A stretch of DNA of 64,000 nt, taken from contig JAWKZG010000015.1 of the NCBI GenBank assembly GCA_041396125.1, forward strand, positions 62,001 through 126,000, written 5' to 3'. A model generated the notes under the pieces. That model was not told the DNA's origin, did no database searches, and saw only the letters and a list, made by a program, of their open reading frames with translations. Shown here piece by piece: positions 44,474-54,184 of the stretch. Both the position numbers and the translations under genes were made by a program. This DNA comes from JAWKZG01 sp041396125 (GTDB lineage: Bacteria > Pseudomonadota > Gammaproteobacteria > Competibacterales > Competibacteraceae). The number at the start of each line of letters is the position of its first letter. Position 1 is the stretch's first letter.

Positions 44474-45769
44474 ATGATCAAATGCTTAGTGATTGGCGGT
44501 GGTGGCCGCGAACATGCTCTGGCCTGGAAAATCGGGCAATCAACCCGGGTTGGAGAGGTCTATGTTGCACCGGGTAATGCGGGTACTGCACTGGAGCCCG
44601 GCCTGACCAATATTCCGATTGCGGCCGACGATGTAGACGGTTTAGTGCGGTTTGCCCAAGAGAACACTATTGATTTAACCATCGTTGGCCCGGAGGCACC
44701 TTTAGTAAAGGGCGTAGTGGATACCTTCAAGGCGGCCGGGTTGCGTTGTTTTGGGCCTGACCGGAAGGCAGCACAGCTGGAAGGTTCGAAAGCGTTCTGC
44801 AAAGATTTCCTCGCCCGTCACAAGATTCCGACTGCGGCTTATCAAACCTTTACTGATCTGACTGCAGCGCTGGCTTATATCCGCCAGCAGGGTGCACCGC
44901 TGGTGGTCAAGGCTGATGGCTTGGCGGCGGGTAAAGGTGTCGTGGTAGCCCAGACTGAAGCCGAAGCCGAGGCGGCCGTGCAGGATATGCTGGCAGGCAA
45001 TGCATTTGGTGCGGCTGGGCATCGGGTTGTTATCGAGGAATTCCTCCGTGGCGAGGAGGCGAGTTTTATCGTATTGGTGGATGGTGAGCATATCCTGCCG
45101 ATGGCTTCTTCGCAGGATCATAAAGCCCGTGATGATGGTGATCACGGTCCCAATACCGGCGGTATGGGTGCGTATTCTCCGGCACCGGTGGTAACGCCTG
45201 AGTTACATCAGCGGATCATGCGCGATGTTATCGAACCCACGGTGCGGGGGATGGCGGCGGACGGCTGTCCGTATACGGGCTTTTTGTACGCCGGCGTAAT
45301 GATAGGGCCAGACGGTGCTCCCAAGGTGCTGGAGTTCAACTGTCGTTTGGGTGACCCGGAAACCCAGCCTATTATGCTGCGCCTGCGATCCGATCTGGTG
45401 GACTTATGCGAAGCAGCGCTGGCAGGACAACTCGATCAGGTGCAGGCCGACTGGGACGAACGGGCAGCGCTGGGTGTGGTATTGGCTGCCGGCGGTTACC
45501 CCGGTAATTATGCCAAAAATGCGGTTATCAAAGGCTTGTCTGCGGCAGACGGCGGGAGTCTGAAAGTGTTTCATGCCGGCACTGTCCTGCAGGACGGACA
45601 GGTCGTGACCAGCGGCGGGCGTGTGCTTTGTGTCACCGCGCTGGGCGCAACTGTACAGCAAGCGCAACAGCGGGCGTATGAGCAAGTCCGGGCCATTCAC
45701 TGGGATGGGGTCTACTACCGCACGGATATTGGTTATCGGGCGGTAGCGCGGGAGAAAGCCGAGGGTTAG
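44474..45769 (+). CDS. purD: Phosphoribosylamine-glycine ligase
   Basis: The 431-aa ATP-grasp enzyme joins glycine to phosphoribosylamine, step two of purine synthesis. KCLVIGGGGREHALAWKI, VGPEAPLVKGVVD, KADGLAAGKGVVVA, DHKARDDGDHGPNTGGMGAYSP and EFNCRLGDPETQ are all canonical. Unlike in many proteobacteria, purH is not adjacent. It is convergent with rho, with only 2 bases between the stops. Confidence 0.96.
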   Translation: MIKCLVIGGGGREHALAWKIGQSTRVGEVYVAPGNAGTALEPGLTNIPIAADDVDGLVRFAQENTIDLTIVGPEAPLVKGVVDTFKAAGLRCFGPDRKAAQLEGSKAFCKDFLARHKIPTAAYQTFTDLTAALAYIRQQGAPLVVKADGLAAGKGVVVAQTEAEAEAAVQDMLAGNAFGAAGHRVVIEEFLRGEEASFIVLVDGEHILPMASSQDHKARDDGDHGPNTGGMGAYSPAPVVTPELHQRIMRDVIEPTVRGMAADGCPYTGFLYAGVMIGPDGAPKVLEFNCRLGDPETQPIMLRLRSDLVDLCEAALAGQLDQVQADWDERAALGVVLAAGGYPGNYAKNAVIKGLSAADGGSLKVFHAGTVLQDGQVVTSGGRVLCVTALGATVQQAQQRAYEQVRAIHWDGVYYRTDIGYRAVAREKAEG

Positions 45770-45771
45770 GC

Positions 45772-47028
45772 TCAGCGTTTCATCGAATCGAAAAACTCGG
45801 CATTGGTTTTGGTATTTTTAAGCCGTTCCAGGAGAAACTCCATCGCTTGCAATTCTTCCATCGGATGCAGCAGCTTGCGCAGAATCCACAGTCGTTGCAA
45901 GTCATCCGAAGCGGTCAGCAATTCTTCGCGACGGGTGCCGGAACGGTTGATATTGATGGCCGGGTAAATCCGTTTTTCGGCAATATCGCGCACCAGATGG
46001 ATTTCCATATTGCCGGTGCCTTTGAACTCTTCATAGATAACATCGTCCATCCGCGAGCCGGTTTCTACCAGCGCGGTAGCGATGATGGTCAGCGAGCCGC
46101 CTTCCTCGATGTTACGCGCCGCACCGAAAAAACGTTTGGGGCGCTGCAGGGCATTGGCATCGACACCGCCGGTAAGCACCTTGCCGGAAGCGGGTACAAC
46201 TGTGTTATAGGCACGGGCCAGACGGGTAATCGAGTCCAGAAGAATGACAACATCGCGCTTGTGCTCAACTAGGCGTTTGGCTTTTTCGATTACCATTTCA
46301 GCAACTTGCACGTGCCGGGTGGCGGGTTCATCGAAAGTGCTGGACACCACTTCGCCGCGCACCGAGCGCTGCATTTCGGTGACTTCTTCAGGACGTTCAT
46401 CGATCAGCAGCACCATCAGATAGCACTCGGGATGATTCGACGCGATGCTCTGGGCAATATTTTGCAGCATCATGGTTTTACCGGCTTTCGGCGGCGACAC
46501 AATCAGGCCGCGCTGGCCTTTGCCGATTGGCGCGATCAGATCAATAACCCGTGCGGTAATGTCTTCGGTGCTGCCGTTGCCGCGCTCCAGCCACAGTCGG
46601 TCAGTCGCATGCAAAGGCGTCAGGTTTTCGAACAGGACTTTGTTCTTGGCGTTTTCCGGCGGCTCGTAATTGATCTCACTGACTTTAAGCAGTGCGAAGT
46701 AACGCTCACCGTCCTTGGGCGGACGGATCTTGCCGCTGACAGTATCGCCAGTACGCAAATTAAATCGCCGGATCTGACTGGGCGAGACATAAATATCGTC
46801 CGGCCCGGCTAAATAGGAACTGTCGGCTGAGCGTAAAAAGCCGAAACCGTCTTGCAGGATTTCCAGCACTCCATCGCCGAAAATGTCTTCGCCGTTTTTA
46901 GCCTGGGCTTTGAGGATGGCGAAAATTAAATCCTGTTTGCGCGAACGCGCCATGTTGTCGAGTTTTAAATCCTGGGCAATCGCGACCAGCTCCGCCGCGG
47001 ATTGCGTTTTTAGTTCGGTCAGATTCAT
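45772..47028 (-). CDS. rho: Transcription termination factor Rho
   Basis: This 418-aa hexameric RNA helicase has the N-terminal LTELKTQSAAELVAIAQDL helix, the RNA-binding cold-shock-like domain (GFGFLRSADSSYLAGPDDIYVS), Walker A SPPKAGKTMMLQ, and the Q/R-loop region DSITRLARAYNTVVPASGKVLTGGVD. Length matches E. coli Rho. Same strand as and downstream of trxA. Confidence 0.97.
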   Translation of the reverse strand: MNLTELKTQSAAELVAIAQDLKLDNMARSRKQDLIFAILKAQAKNGEDIFGDGVLEILQDGFGFLRSADSSYLAGPDDIYVSPSQIRRFNLRTGDTVSGKIRPPKDGERYFALLKVSEINYEPPENAKNKVLFENLTPLHATDRLWLERGNGSTEDITARVIDLIAPIGKGQRGLIVSPPKAGKTMMLQNIAQSIASNHPECYLMVLLIDERPEEVTEMQRSVRGEVVSSTFDEPATRHVQVAEMVIEKAKRLVEHKRDVVILLDSITRLARAYNTVVPASGKVLTGGVDANALQRPKRFFGAARNIEEGGSLTIIATALVETGSRMDDVIYEEFKGTGNMEIHLVRDIAEKRIYPAININRSGTRREELLTASDDLQRLWILRKLLHPMEELQAMEFLLERLKNTKTNAEFFDSMKR

Positions 47029-47181
47029 GTGATTAGGTCTGCTTTAAGATCAGCTTTTTGGATTGGCTTAAGTTGATGCTAGCACCTCTGTGGGATAGAG
47101 GCGGGTATGTGGGTCACGTCTGGCGACGCTGCCTGCGGGTATGCTGCACGTAAAAACTGCGATAAGCTAACACGTTGAAAG

Positions 47182-47209
47182 GGCGGCGTCCAGTATTATG
47201 AGCGCCGCC
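47182..47209 (-). terminator. Hairpin between trxA and rho
   Basis: GGCGGCG (47182-47188) pairs with CGCCGCC (47203-47209) 20 bases beyond the trxA stop. Only a short pyrimidine tract follows on the minus strand, so termination may be partial. Confidence 0.5.
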
Positions 47210-47229
47210 GCGTGCGCAGGCTGAGGCAA

Positions 47230-47556
47230 TTATAAGTGCTCTTCCAGAAAGGTCGAAAGCTGGGATTTGGACAAGGCACCGACTTTAGTCGCTTCGACAT
47301 TGCCGTCTCGAAACAGCATCAATGTCGGAATACCCCGGATGCCGTACTTGGGCGGCGTGTTGGGGTTTTCGTCGATATTCAGCTTGGCGACTTTCAGTTT
47401 GCCGCTGTACTGGCCGGAAATCTCGTCCAGAATCGGTGCTATCATTTTGCACGGGCCGCACCATTCAGCCCAATAATCGACCAAAACCGGGGTTTCAGAA
47501 TGTAATACCTCGTTTTCAAAGGTATCGTCGGTAACGTATACGATTTGATTGCTCAC
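47230..47556 (-). CDS. trxA: Thioredoxin 1
   Basis: This 108-aa protein has the redox active site WAEWCGPCKMIAP, cis-proline region IRGIPTLMLF and standard length. It reduces disulfides in cytosolic proteins. The order rhlB (divergent), trxA, rho is conserved in gammaproteobacteria. Confidence 0.97.
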   Translation of the reverse strand: MSNQIVYVTDDTFENEVLHSETPVLVDYWAEWCGPCKMIAPILDEISGQYSGKLKVAKLNIDENPNTPPKYGIRGIPTLMLFRDGNVEATKVGALSKSQLSTFLEEHL

Positions 47557-47954
47557 GATGTGCCTCCGTTGGCTCGGTGAGGACTATGCTGAAGTTTCAG
47601 TGATATAAATACAGAGTTAACGAAGAATGGGGTGAAAGGGCTTGCTTGTAAAATCAAACAGTAAAACCAAATGATTACACGCTTAGGAGCTACAGTCAGC
47701 AGCCGTTCGGTTACAATACCAATATGCTTATTTCAGACCAAGCAGCGCAAGATTGCAAGGCTTGTTTGATAAATATCATGATTGCCCAGTGCTATTGCAG
47801 CCTGGTGGAGGTGCTGAGCAGCAGGAATGGCGGCCTATGGTGGGCATATGATGTATTTTATAAGCCAAGGCTGCTCCTCCCTGAAGTACATTGAAACGAT
47901 TACATTGCAATGATCTAATGATCAATAATCACACGGCGGATACAACAACGCGAT
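47557..47954. other. 398-base gap between divergent trxA and rhlB
   Basis: It presumably holds the divergent promoters; the 100 bases before rhlB are AT-rich. No gene or structured RNA recognised. Confidence 0.4.
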
Positions 47955-49223
47955 ATGGAAAAAAATCATCTTTCTACAGTTCCCTTTAATAAACTTCCAC
48001 TCTCCGAACCTTTGCTGGAGAGCCTTGAAGACCACGGATTAACGTATTGTACCCCGATTCAGGCTGCTACGCTGCCGTTGGCTCTGGAAGGCAAAGATCT
48101 GGCCGGCCAGGCACAAACGGGCACTGGTAAAACAGCCGCCTTCCTGCTGGCTATTTTGCATTATCTGATGGAAACCCCGGTACGTGAAGGCGAGACCGGC
48201 CCTTGGGCCATCGTATTGGCACCAACCCGTGAACTGGCTTTGCAGATTCATAAAGATGCCGAGATATTAGGCTGTTACACCGGGTTGTCGTTCGCCGCGA
48301 TCTATGGTGGCACGGGCTACGAATCGCAGCGACGGCAGCTGGAAAAAGGCGTCGACGTGGTGGTAGGTACGCCCGGTCGGATTATCGATTTTCACAAGCA
48401 GGGTGTCCTGCCGCTGAAAAATATTGAAGTTGTTGTCCTGGATGAAGCGGATCGCATGTTCGATCTGGGTTTTGTGTCCGATATCCGCTATTTGCTGCGT
48501 CGCATGCCGCCGCCTGGTCAGCGGATCAATATGCTGTTCTCGGCGACATTGTCAGCGCGGGTGATGGAATTGGCCTACGAGCACATGAACGATCCGCAGG
48601 TGATCAGGATTGAAGCCGATCAGATCACCGCTGACAAAGTCCGGCAAACGCTTTATCACGTCTCATCCCATGACAAGATTGCGTTATTACTGGGTTTACT
48701 GAATCGGGATTCCCCCAAGCGCAGCATGGTTTTTGTCAATACCAAGCGTGCGGCGGAGGATGTCAGCGATTTCCTGCTGAGCAATGGTTACGATGCCGGC
48801 ATGTTGTCCGGTGATATTCCGCAGTCAAAACGCGAGCGTTTGCTGGAGAAATTTCAGCGCGGTGATTTACCGATTCTGGTCGCCACAGATGTCGCTGCAC
48901 GTGGTCTGCATGTACCTGATGTTTCTCATGTTATTAATTTTGACCTGCCACAGGACCCGGAAGATTATGTGCATCGGATCGGCCGTACCGCCCGTATCGG
49001 TGCCAGTGGGGAAGCGATCAGCCTGGCCTGCGAGGAATATGTCTATTCACTGCCGGACATCGAGGATTTTATTGAGCAGAAAATCCCGGTGGAATCGGTG
49101 GAAAAAGAACTCCTGGCTGAAGTCAAGCCACGCCGGCGGCGGAAAAACCACGGCGCGTTGACGGTGGACGGGGCGGGCGTCGGCCGACGCGGCGGCGTAC
49201 TCCTGAGCAGGCCTGAACAATAA
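47955..49223 (+). CDS. rhlB: DEAD-box ATP-dependent RNA helicase RhlB
   Basis: The 422-aa helicase has the Q-motif PFNKLPLSEPLLESL...TPIQ, Walker A AQTGTGKTAAF, PTRELALQ, DEAD in VVLDEADRMFDLGF, SAT in LFSATLS, and HRIGRTARIG. RhlB is the helicase of the RNase E degradosome. The short basic C-terminal tail (PRRRRKN) and its place divergent from trxA-rho support RhlB over other DEAD proteins. Confidence 0.93.
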   Translation: MEKNHLSTVPFNKLPLSEPLLESLEDHGLTYCTPIQAATLPLALEGKDLAGQAQTGTGKTAAFLLAILHYLMETPVREGETGPWAIVLAPTRELALQIHKDAEILGCYTGLSFAAIYGGTGYESQRRQLEKGVDVVVGTPGRIIDFHKQGVLPLKNIEVVVLDEADRMFDLGFVSDIRYLLRRMPPPGQRINMLFSATLSARVMELAYEHMNDPQVIRIEADQITADKVRQTLYHVSSHDKIALLLGLLNRDSPKRSMVFVNTKRAAEDVSDFLLSNGYDAGMLSGDIPQSKRERLLEKFQRGDLPILVATDVAARGLHVPDVSHVINFDLPQDPEDYVHRIGRTARIGASGEAISLACEEYVYSLPDIEDFIEQKIPVESVEKELLAEVKPRRRRKNHGALTVDGAGVGRRGGVLLSRPEQ

Positions 49224-49248
49224 AAAAACCCCCGTTACCGGGGGTTTA
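49222..49248. terminator. Bidirectional terminator between rhlB and the FHA-sigma54 gene
   Basis: AAACCCCCG (49226-49234) pairs with CGGGGGTTT (49239-49247) around TTAC. The seven A at 49222-49228 become a T-run on the minus strand, so it works best for the minus-strand gene. Confidence 0.8.
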
Positions 49249-49513
49249 ACACGCTACTAGGAGGAGATTCGAGCGTCAGCTATTGGCTGCACGCAACTGT
49301 AGATATAGCATGTCTCATGCCAACCCATAAAAATAATAAAAATCAATGAGATAAAAAATAATGATGGACATGTTGCCCGCGCGCACCAGACTTGACCGGC
49401 TCAAAACCAACCGATCAGGTCATTTTGGAACCGCTGCGTGAGTGCGTAAAGAATCGTGAGAAGAGTAGCGTGTAGAACAGCTGTATCGAGAAAACAGCGG
49501 TCTGCGACCGGTC

Positions 49514-50900
49514 TTATTCGATCTGATAATCCTTGAGGCGACGTTTCAGAGTGGACAGAGGAATATCCAGCTCCCGTGCAGTGGCTGTTTTATTGTTGCC
49601 GTTGCGGGCCAGCGCTTCGATGATCATCTGTCGTTCGAGCTCTTTCAGATCAGAGCGTGATGCGGATGCACCGCTGGCGCCTGCCGGTGCAGCTGCCCCA
49701 GGTAGTGCTTGACCGGTGGGGCTGGGCGGCGGTTTATAGGCCGTATTCTGTGGCATCGGCATGGCTGTTGGTGCACTGCCAGGTAACATCAGATCCGCAA
49801 CCCTGACCCTGGCTGCTTTTGCACAACACAGCGGCGCGTTCCAGCACGTTACGCAATCCGCGTACATTACCCGGCCAATGATAGCTTTTAAGGGCTTCCA
49901 TCGCATCCGGCATGATCTGGCAATTCAGGCCCAGACGCTGAATAAACGATTTGACCAGCAGCGGAATATCCTGGCTGATATCGCGCAAGGGCGGTACCCG
50001 CAGGGTTAGAACCGATAAGCGGTAATACAGATCAGCCCGAAACGAGCCTTCCTGCACCATCATGGCCAGATCGCGGTGGGTCGCTGCTACGACCCGGACA
50101 TCGACCCGAACCGGCTGATCCGAGCCTATCGGTGTAACTTCCCGGTTTTCCAGTGCCCGCAGCAGCCTGGGCTGCAGATCCAATGGCAGTTCGCCTATTT
50201 CATCGATAAACAAGGTGCCTTCGTGAGCGCGTCTGAATGCACCTTCGCGACTGCCGGCAGCACCGGTAAACGCGCCTTTGACGTGCCCGAATAAATCGTT
50301 GCGAACCATTTCGTGATCGGTTACCGAGGCATCGAATACCACCAATGAGCCCGGCCGACCGGATAATTCGTGCAGGGATGCGCGACGAGTTCTTTGCCAC
50401 AACCGGATTCGCCGTTGATCAGAACTGTAGTGGGGGTATCGGCAACCGCGCGCAGGTAGCCGAACAGTTCCCGCATCGGTTCGCTGGCACCGACCAGTTC
50501 ACCCAGATGGTTTTCTTTCGGGATACGGAAATGGTGTTCTTCGGTGCGTAATTGTATGGATAACTGTGAATAACCAATAGTGCAGGAGGTATCGGGGTTA
50601 GACGCTTCCGTGACACGTAACTGCCCAACAAAAGTGCCGTTGGTGGAGCCGAGATCACGGATCAGCAACCCCGTTTGTGACATGTATTTCTGCGTGATGG
50701 CGGGATACAGCACGATCCGTGAGTACAACATCATTATCCAGTGCTGTTCCGATCCGGATCACAGGCAATGAATAAGACCCTTGCAGGCCGGTGTCAGGGC
50801 CACCATTAACCACAATATCCACGGCTTCGAATTCGATCCGTCGGCTATCGTCGGTAATGATGCGAATGGCTTCAGTGCGGTTGTCGTCTATGCTTGACAT
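49514..50900 (-). pseudogene. FHA-domain sigma54-dependent activator, frame broken three times
   Basis: The pieces read as one enhancer-binding protein. An FHA domain comes first (VIRIGTALDNDVVLTD, SRHHAEI, RDLGSTNGTFVG), then a sigma54-activating AAA+ domain (Walker A GESGCGKE, sigma54-contact loop GAFTGA, Walker B LFIDEIGELP, RADLYYRLSVLTLRVPPLRD), a proline-rich linker and a Fis-type helix-turn-helix (NKTATARELDIPLSTLKRRL). Frame changes fall at a C4 run 50669-50672 (one extra base), near 50380 (one missing) and near 49801-49803 (one extra). Correction gives exactly 462 codons (461 aa). Intact motifs suggest sequence error. An FHA in place of a receiver implies activation by Ser/Thr phosphorylation, as in type VI secretion and related regulators. 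Confidence 0.82.
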
Positions 50901-51017
50901 AAAACTGCTAGCATTGGCTGGCTCACGGTAATTCTACCATCTATCTATAGTTGTGTGGTGCGCTAACGTCAAGTTATCGACGCATGACAAATACCGGTTC
51001 GGCATTTGGGTCATGCC

Positions 51018-51947
51018 CTAAGTAGTCGTTTTACCCTGTTGCAATATGCGATCAGCCTGCAGTAATTGCAGCATGGCTTGCGCGGCATTGGATAAGGTGC
51101 GACCACTGTGATGCACGGTACCCAGTGTGCGGCTCACCTGGAAGTGTTCGACGGGCAGCATGCACAGTCCGGTGTCATGCATACTGGCCGGCAAGACGCT
51201 CCAGCCCAGCCCTACGCTGACCATCATTTTTATCGTTTCCAGATAATTGGTGGAAAAAGCGACTTTCAGATCAATGCCGTAACGCTGGAAAAAGGTGTCC
51301 ACCAGGCGCCGGGTAAAGGTGATCTCTCCCGGCAGGATAACCGGATAATCCGCCAGTTGCCGCACTGAAATAGCGCACTGCTCGGTCAGTGGATGCCCTG
51401 GATTGACCATGACCGCTAACGGATCGTCCCATACCGGCTGGATAATCAGTCTGCTGTGTGCTTGTGGCGGCAGGGTGATAATGCCTAGTTCGGCCTCGCC
51501 ATGTTCCACCATATCGCAGGCTAGTTCGGAGTCGGTGAAACGTAAGTCCAGCTGAACCTGGGCAAACTGCTCCACATAGCTGCGCAGAAGTGGTGGCAGG
51601 TGATGCAAACCGATGTGGTGGCTGGTGGCGATAATCAGTCGACCGGTAACCTGGCCGGACAGATTTGACAGTGCCCGTCGACAGTCGCGCAGTTCCTGCA
51701 GAATTTGTTGGGCTCGCGGCAGTAAGGTGCGCCCGGCTTCGGTCAACTGAACCTGCCGGCCCAGACGGTCAAATAACCGTACCGCCAGACTTTGCTCCAG
51801 GGTGGCAATACGCTTGCTCACCGCCGGCTGAGTCAGGTGCAATTGTTGCGCTGCCAGCGAGAACGACGCATTCTGCGCTACGGCGATAAATGCATGTAAA
51901 CTTTCAGTATCCAAGGCGTAAACCCGTGCAATCGCGGATTGATGCAT
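51018..51947 (-). CDS. LysR-family transcriptional regulator
   Basis: The 309-aa protein has the LysR helix-turn-helix (LHAFIAVAQNASFSLAAQQLHLTQPAVSKRIATLE) and a substrate-binding domain. It is divergent from leuC across 104 bases, an arrangement also seen in pseudomonads, so it may regulate leuCDB; the inducer is unknown. It could instead act elsewhere. Confidence 0.9.
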   Translation of the reverse strand: MHQSAIARVYALDTESLHAFIAVAQNASFSLAAQQLHLTQPAVSKRIATLEQSLAVRLFDRLGRQVQLTEAGRTLLPRAQQILQELRDCRRALSNLSGQVTGRLIIATSHHIGLHHLPPLLRSYVEQFAQVQLDLRFTDSELACDMVEHGEAELGIITLPPQAHSRLIIQPVWDDPLAVMVNPGHPLTEQCAISVRQLADYPVILPGEITFTRRLVDTFFQRYGIDLKVAFSTNYLETIKMMVSVGLGWSVLPASMHDTGLCMLPVEHFQVSRTLGTVHHSGRTLSNAAQAMLQLLQADRILQQGKTTT

Positions 51948-52051
51948 AGTCTATTGGATTCTTATTGGTTATATAAAGTATAAAAAATATGAATTTGTTT
52001 TATTAATTAACGCGGATTAAGCTTGCTTGATCGAGATTTGGAGATGACATT

Positions 52052-53457
52052 ATGGCGGGTAAAACCCTGTACGATAAATTATGGGATGCGCACACAGTGC
52101 GTGCCGATGAGGATGGTACGACCTTATTATATATTGACCGGCATCTGGTGCACGAAGTCACCTCGCCACAGGCATTTGAAGGGCTGAAACTGGCCAATCG
52201 TAAATTGTGGCGGACCGAGTCCATTCTGGCGGTAGCCGATCATAATGTGCCGACCACTGACCGCAGTCACGGCATTGACGATCCGATTTCCCGCCTGCAG
52301 GTAGACACGCTGGACAACAACTGCGACGAATACGGCGTGGTCGAGTTCAAAATGAATGATCTGCGCCAGGGCATTGTGCACGTCATCGGCCCGGAGCAAG
52401 GTGCAACTCTGCCGGGGATGACAGTGGTTTGTGGTGACTCGTCACACGTCCACGCATGGTGCTTTCGCCACTTCTGGCAATGGGTATCGGTACCTCGGAA
52501 GTTGAGCATGTCATGGCTACGCAGTGCCTGATCACCCAAAAAATGAAGTCCATGCTGGTCAGCGTGAATGGCCAGGTTGGGCCGGGTGTTACAGCGAAAG
52601 ATATTGTGCTGGCGGTCATTGGTGAAATCGGCACAGCAGGTGGCACCGGACATGCTATCGAGTTTGCTGGTGAGGCCATTCGGGCACTGTCGATGGAAGG
52701 CCGTATGACCGTCTGTAATATGTCGATTGAAGCCGGCGCGCGCTGTGGCATGGTAGCAGTCGACGATACCACGATTGCCTATCTGCAGAACCGGCCCTAT
52801 GCACCCAAAGGCGAGCGCTGGGAGCAGGCCGTGACAGCCTGGCGTGAGCTGAAATCCGATCCTGACGCTAAGTTCGACCGGGTGGTGCGGATCGATGCTG
52901 CCAGCATTCAGCCGCAGGTTACCTGGGGCACGTCGCCGGAAATGGTTGCGCCGGTCGGCAGCACAGTCCCTGACCCGACTGCGGAAGCTGATCCGGTCAA
53001 GCGTGAGGGTATGGAGCGGGCTATCGACTATATGGCTTTGCAGCCGGGCATGCCCATTACCGATATAGCTGTCGATAAGATTTTTATTGGCTCGTGTACT
53101 AATTCCCGCATTGAAGATATCCGCGCTGCAGCGGCCGTTGTGAAAGGGCGTAAAGTGGCACCCACTGTCAAACTGGCGATGGTGGTGCCGGGTTCGGGGC
53201 TGATTAAGCAACAGGCCGAGTCTGAGGGCTTGCATCACGTTTTTCTGGACGCCGGCTTCGAATGGCGCGAGCCTGGCTGCTCGATGTGCCTGGCCATGAA
53301 TGCCGATAAACTGGAGGCAGGCGAGCGCTGTGCGTCTACTTCCAACCGTAATTTCGAAGGTCGGCAAGGGGCTGGTGGTCGCACCCATCTGCTCAGCCCG
53401 GCGATGGCAGCAGCGGCGGCTATTGCCGGACATTTTGTTGATGTGAGGGAGTTCTGA
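52052..53457 (+). pseudogene. leuC: 3-isopropylmalate dehydratase large subunit, with two frame changes
   Basis: LeuC, with LeuD, isomerises isopropylmalate in leucine synthesis using a [4Fe-4S] cluster. The cluster cysteines are encoded (FIGSCTNSRIED and PGCSMCLAMN), and IDRHLVHEV, GPEQGATLPGMTVVCGDS and NRNFEGRQG are canonical. Between about 52440 and 52475 the frame is lost: after GDS the expected HTSTHGAF and then LAMGIGTSEVEHV are each found one base further out of frame, so two single-base insertions are present. Without them the gene has 468 codons (467 aa), the E. coli length. leuD and leuB downstream are intact, so error in the sequence is likely. Confidence 0.9.
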
Positions 53458-53459
53458 AC

Positions 53460-54098
53460 ATGAAAGCGTTTACCCAACACACCGGTCTGGTTATGCCGCT
53501 GGATCGTGCTAATGTCGATACGGATGCGATTATTCCCAAGCAGTTTTTAAAATCGATCAAACGTACCGGTTTCGGGCCGAATCTGTTCGATTCCTGGCGT
53601 TATTTGGACAAGGGCGAACCAGGGCAGGATCATTCCAAGCGTCCGCTGAATCCGGATTTCGTGCTCAATCAGCCGCGTTATCAAGGTGCCAGTGTTTTAC
53701 TGGCACGTAAAAACTTCGGCTGCGGATCGTCACGCGAACATGCAGTATGGGCTCTGGATGATGCCGGTTTTCGCTGCGTAATTGCACCGAGTTTCGCCGA
53801 TATTTTCTTCAATAACAGCTTTAAGAGCGGTTTTCTGCCTATCGCACTGGATGAGGCCATCGTCGATAAGCTGTTCCAGGAGGTTGACGCGGCAGCAGGC
53901 TATCAGCTCGCTATTGATCTGGAACAGCAACTGATTACCACCCCGAGCGGTGAGCAGATCCCGTTTGATGTGGATCCGTTTCGCAAATACTGCCTGCTCA
54001 ATGGTCTGGATGATATCGGGCTGACACTGCAACACGCCTATTCGATTCGCGACTACGAACAAAAACGCCGGCAGGAAGCACCGTGGTTGTTTGAATAA
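53460..54098 (+). CDS. leuD: 3-isopropylmalate dehydratase small subunit
   Basis: The 212-aa swivel-domain subunit has LDRANVDTDAIIPKQFLKSI, NFGCGSSREHAVWAL and FADIFFNNSFKSGFLPI. It starts 2 bases after the leuC stop and completes the isomerase. Confidence 0.96.
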   Translation: MKAFTQHTGLVMPLDRANVDTDAIIPKQFLKSIKRTGFGPNLFDSWRYLDKGEPGQDHSKRPLNPDFVLNQPRYQGASVLLARKNFGCGSSREHAVWALDDAGFRCVIAPSFADIFFNNSFKSGFLPIALDEAIVDKLFQEVDAAAGYQLAIDLEQQLITTPSGEQIPFDVDPFRKYCLLNGLDDIGLTLQHAYSIRDYEQKRRQEAPWLFE

Positions 54099-54184
54099 GT
54101 GCTATTTGCATTCCCGGAAATACCGCTTCGCCCTTTTGTTGTGTGCCCGCGCTATTGGGCGAAGATTGAAATTAGAGGAACATT

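Noticed and set aside
52267..53433. A 388-codon minus-strand open frame across leuC
   Set aside because: It is the antisense shadow of leuC; the sense strand carries the iron-sulfur cysteines and canonical LeuC motifs.
52052..53457. Programmed frameshifting or true loss of leuC
   Set aside because: Two separate single-base insertions within about 35 bases, no slippery site, and intact leuD and leuB argue for sequence error.
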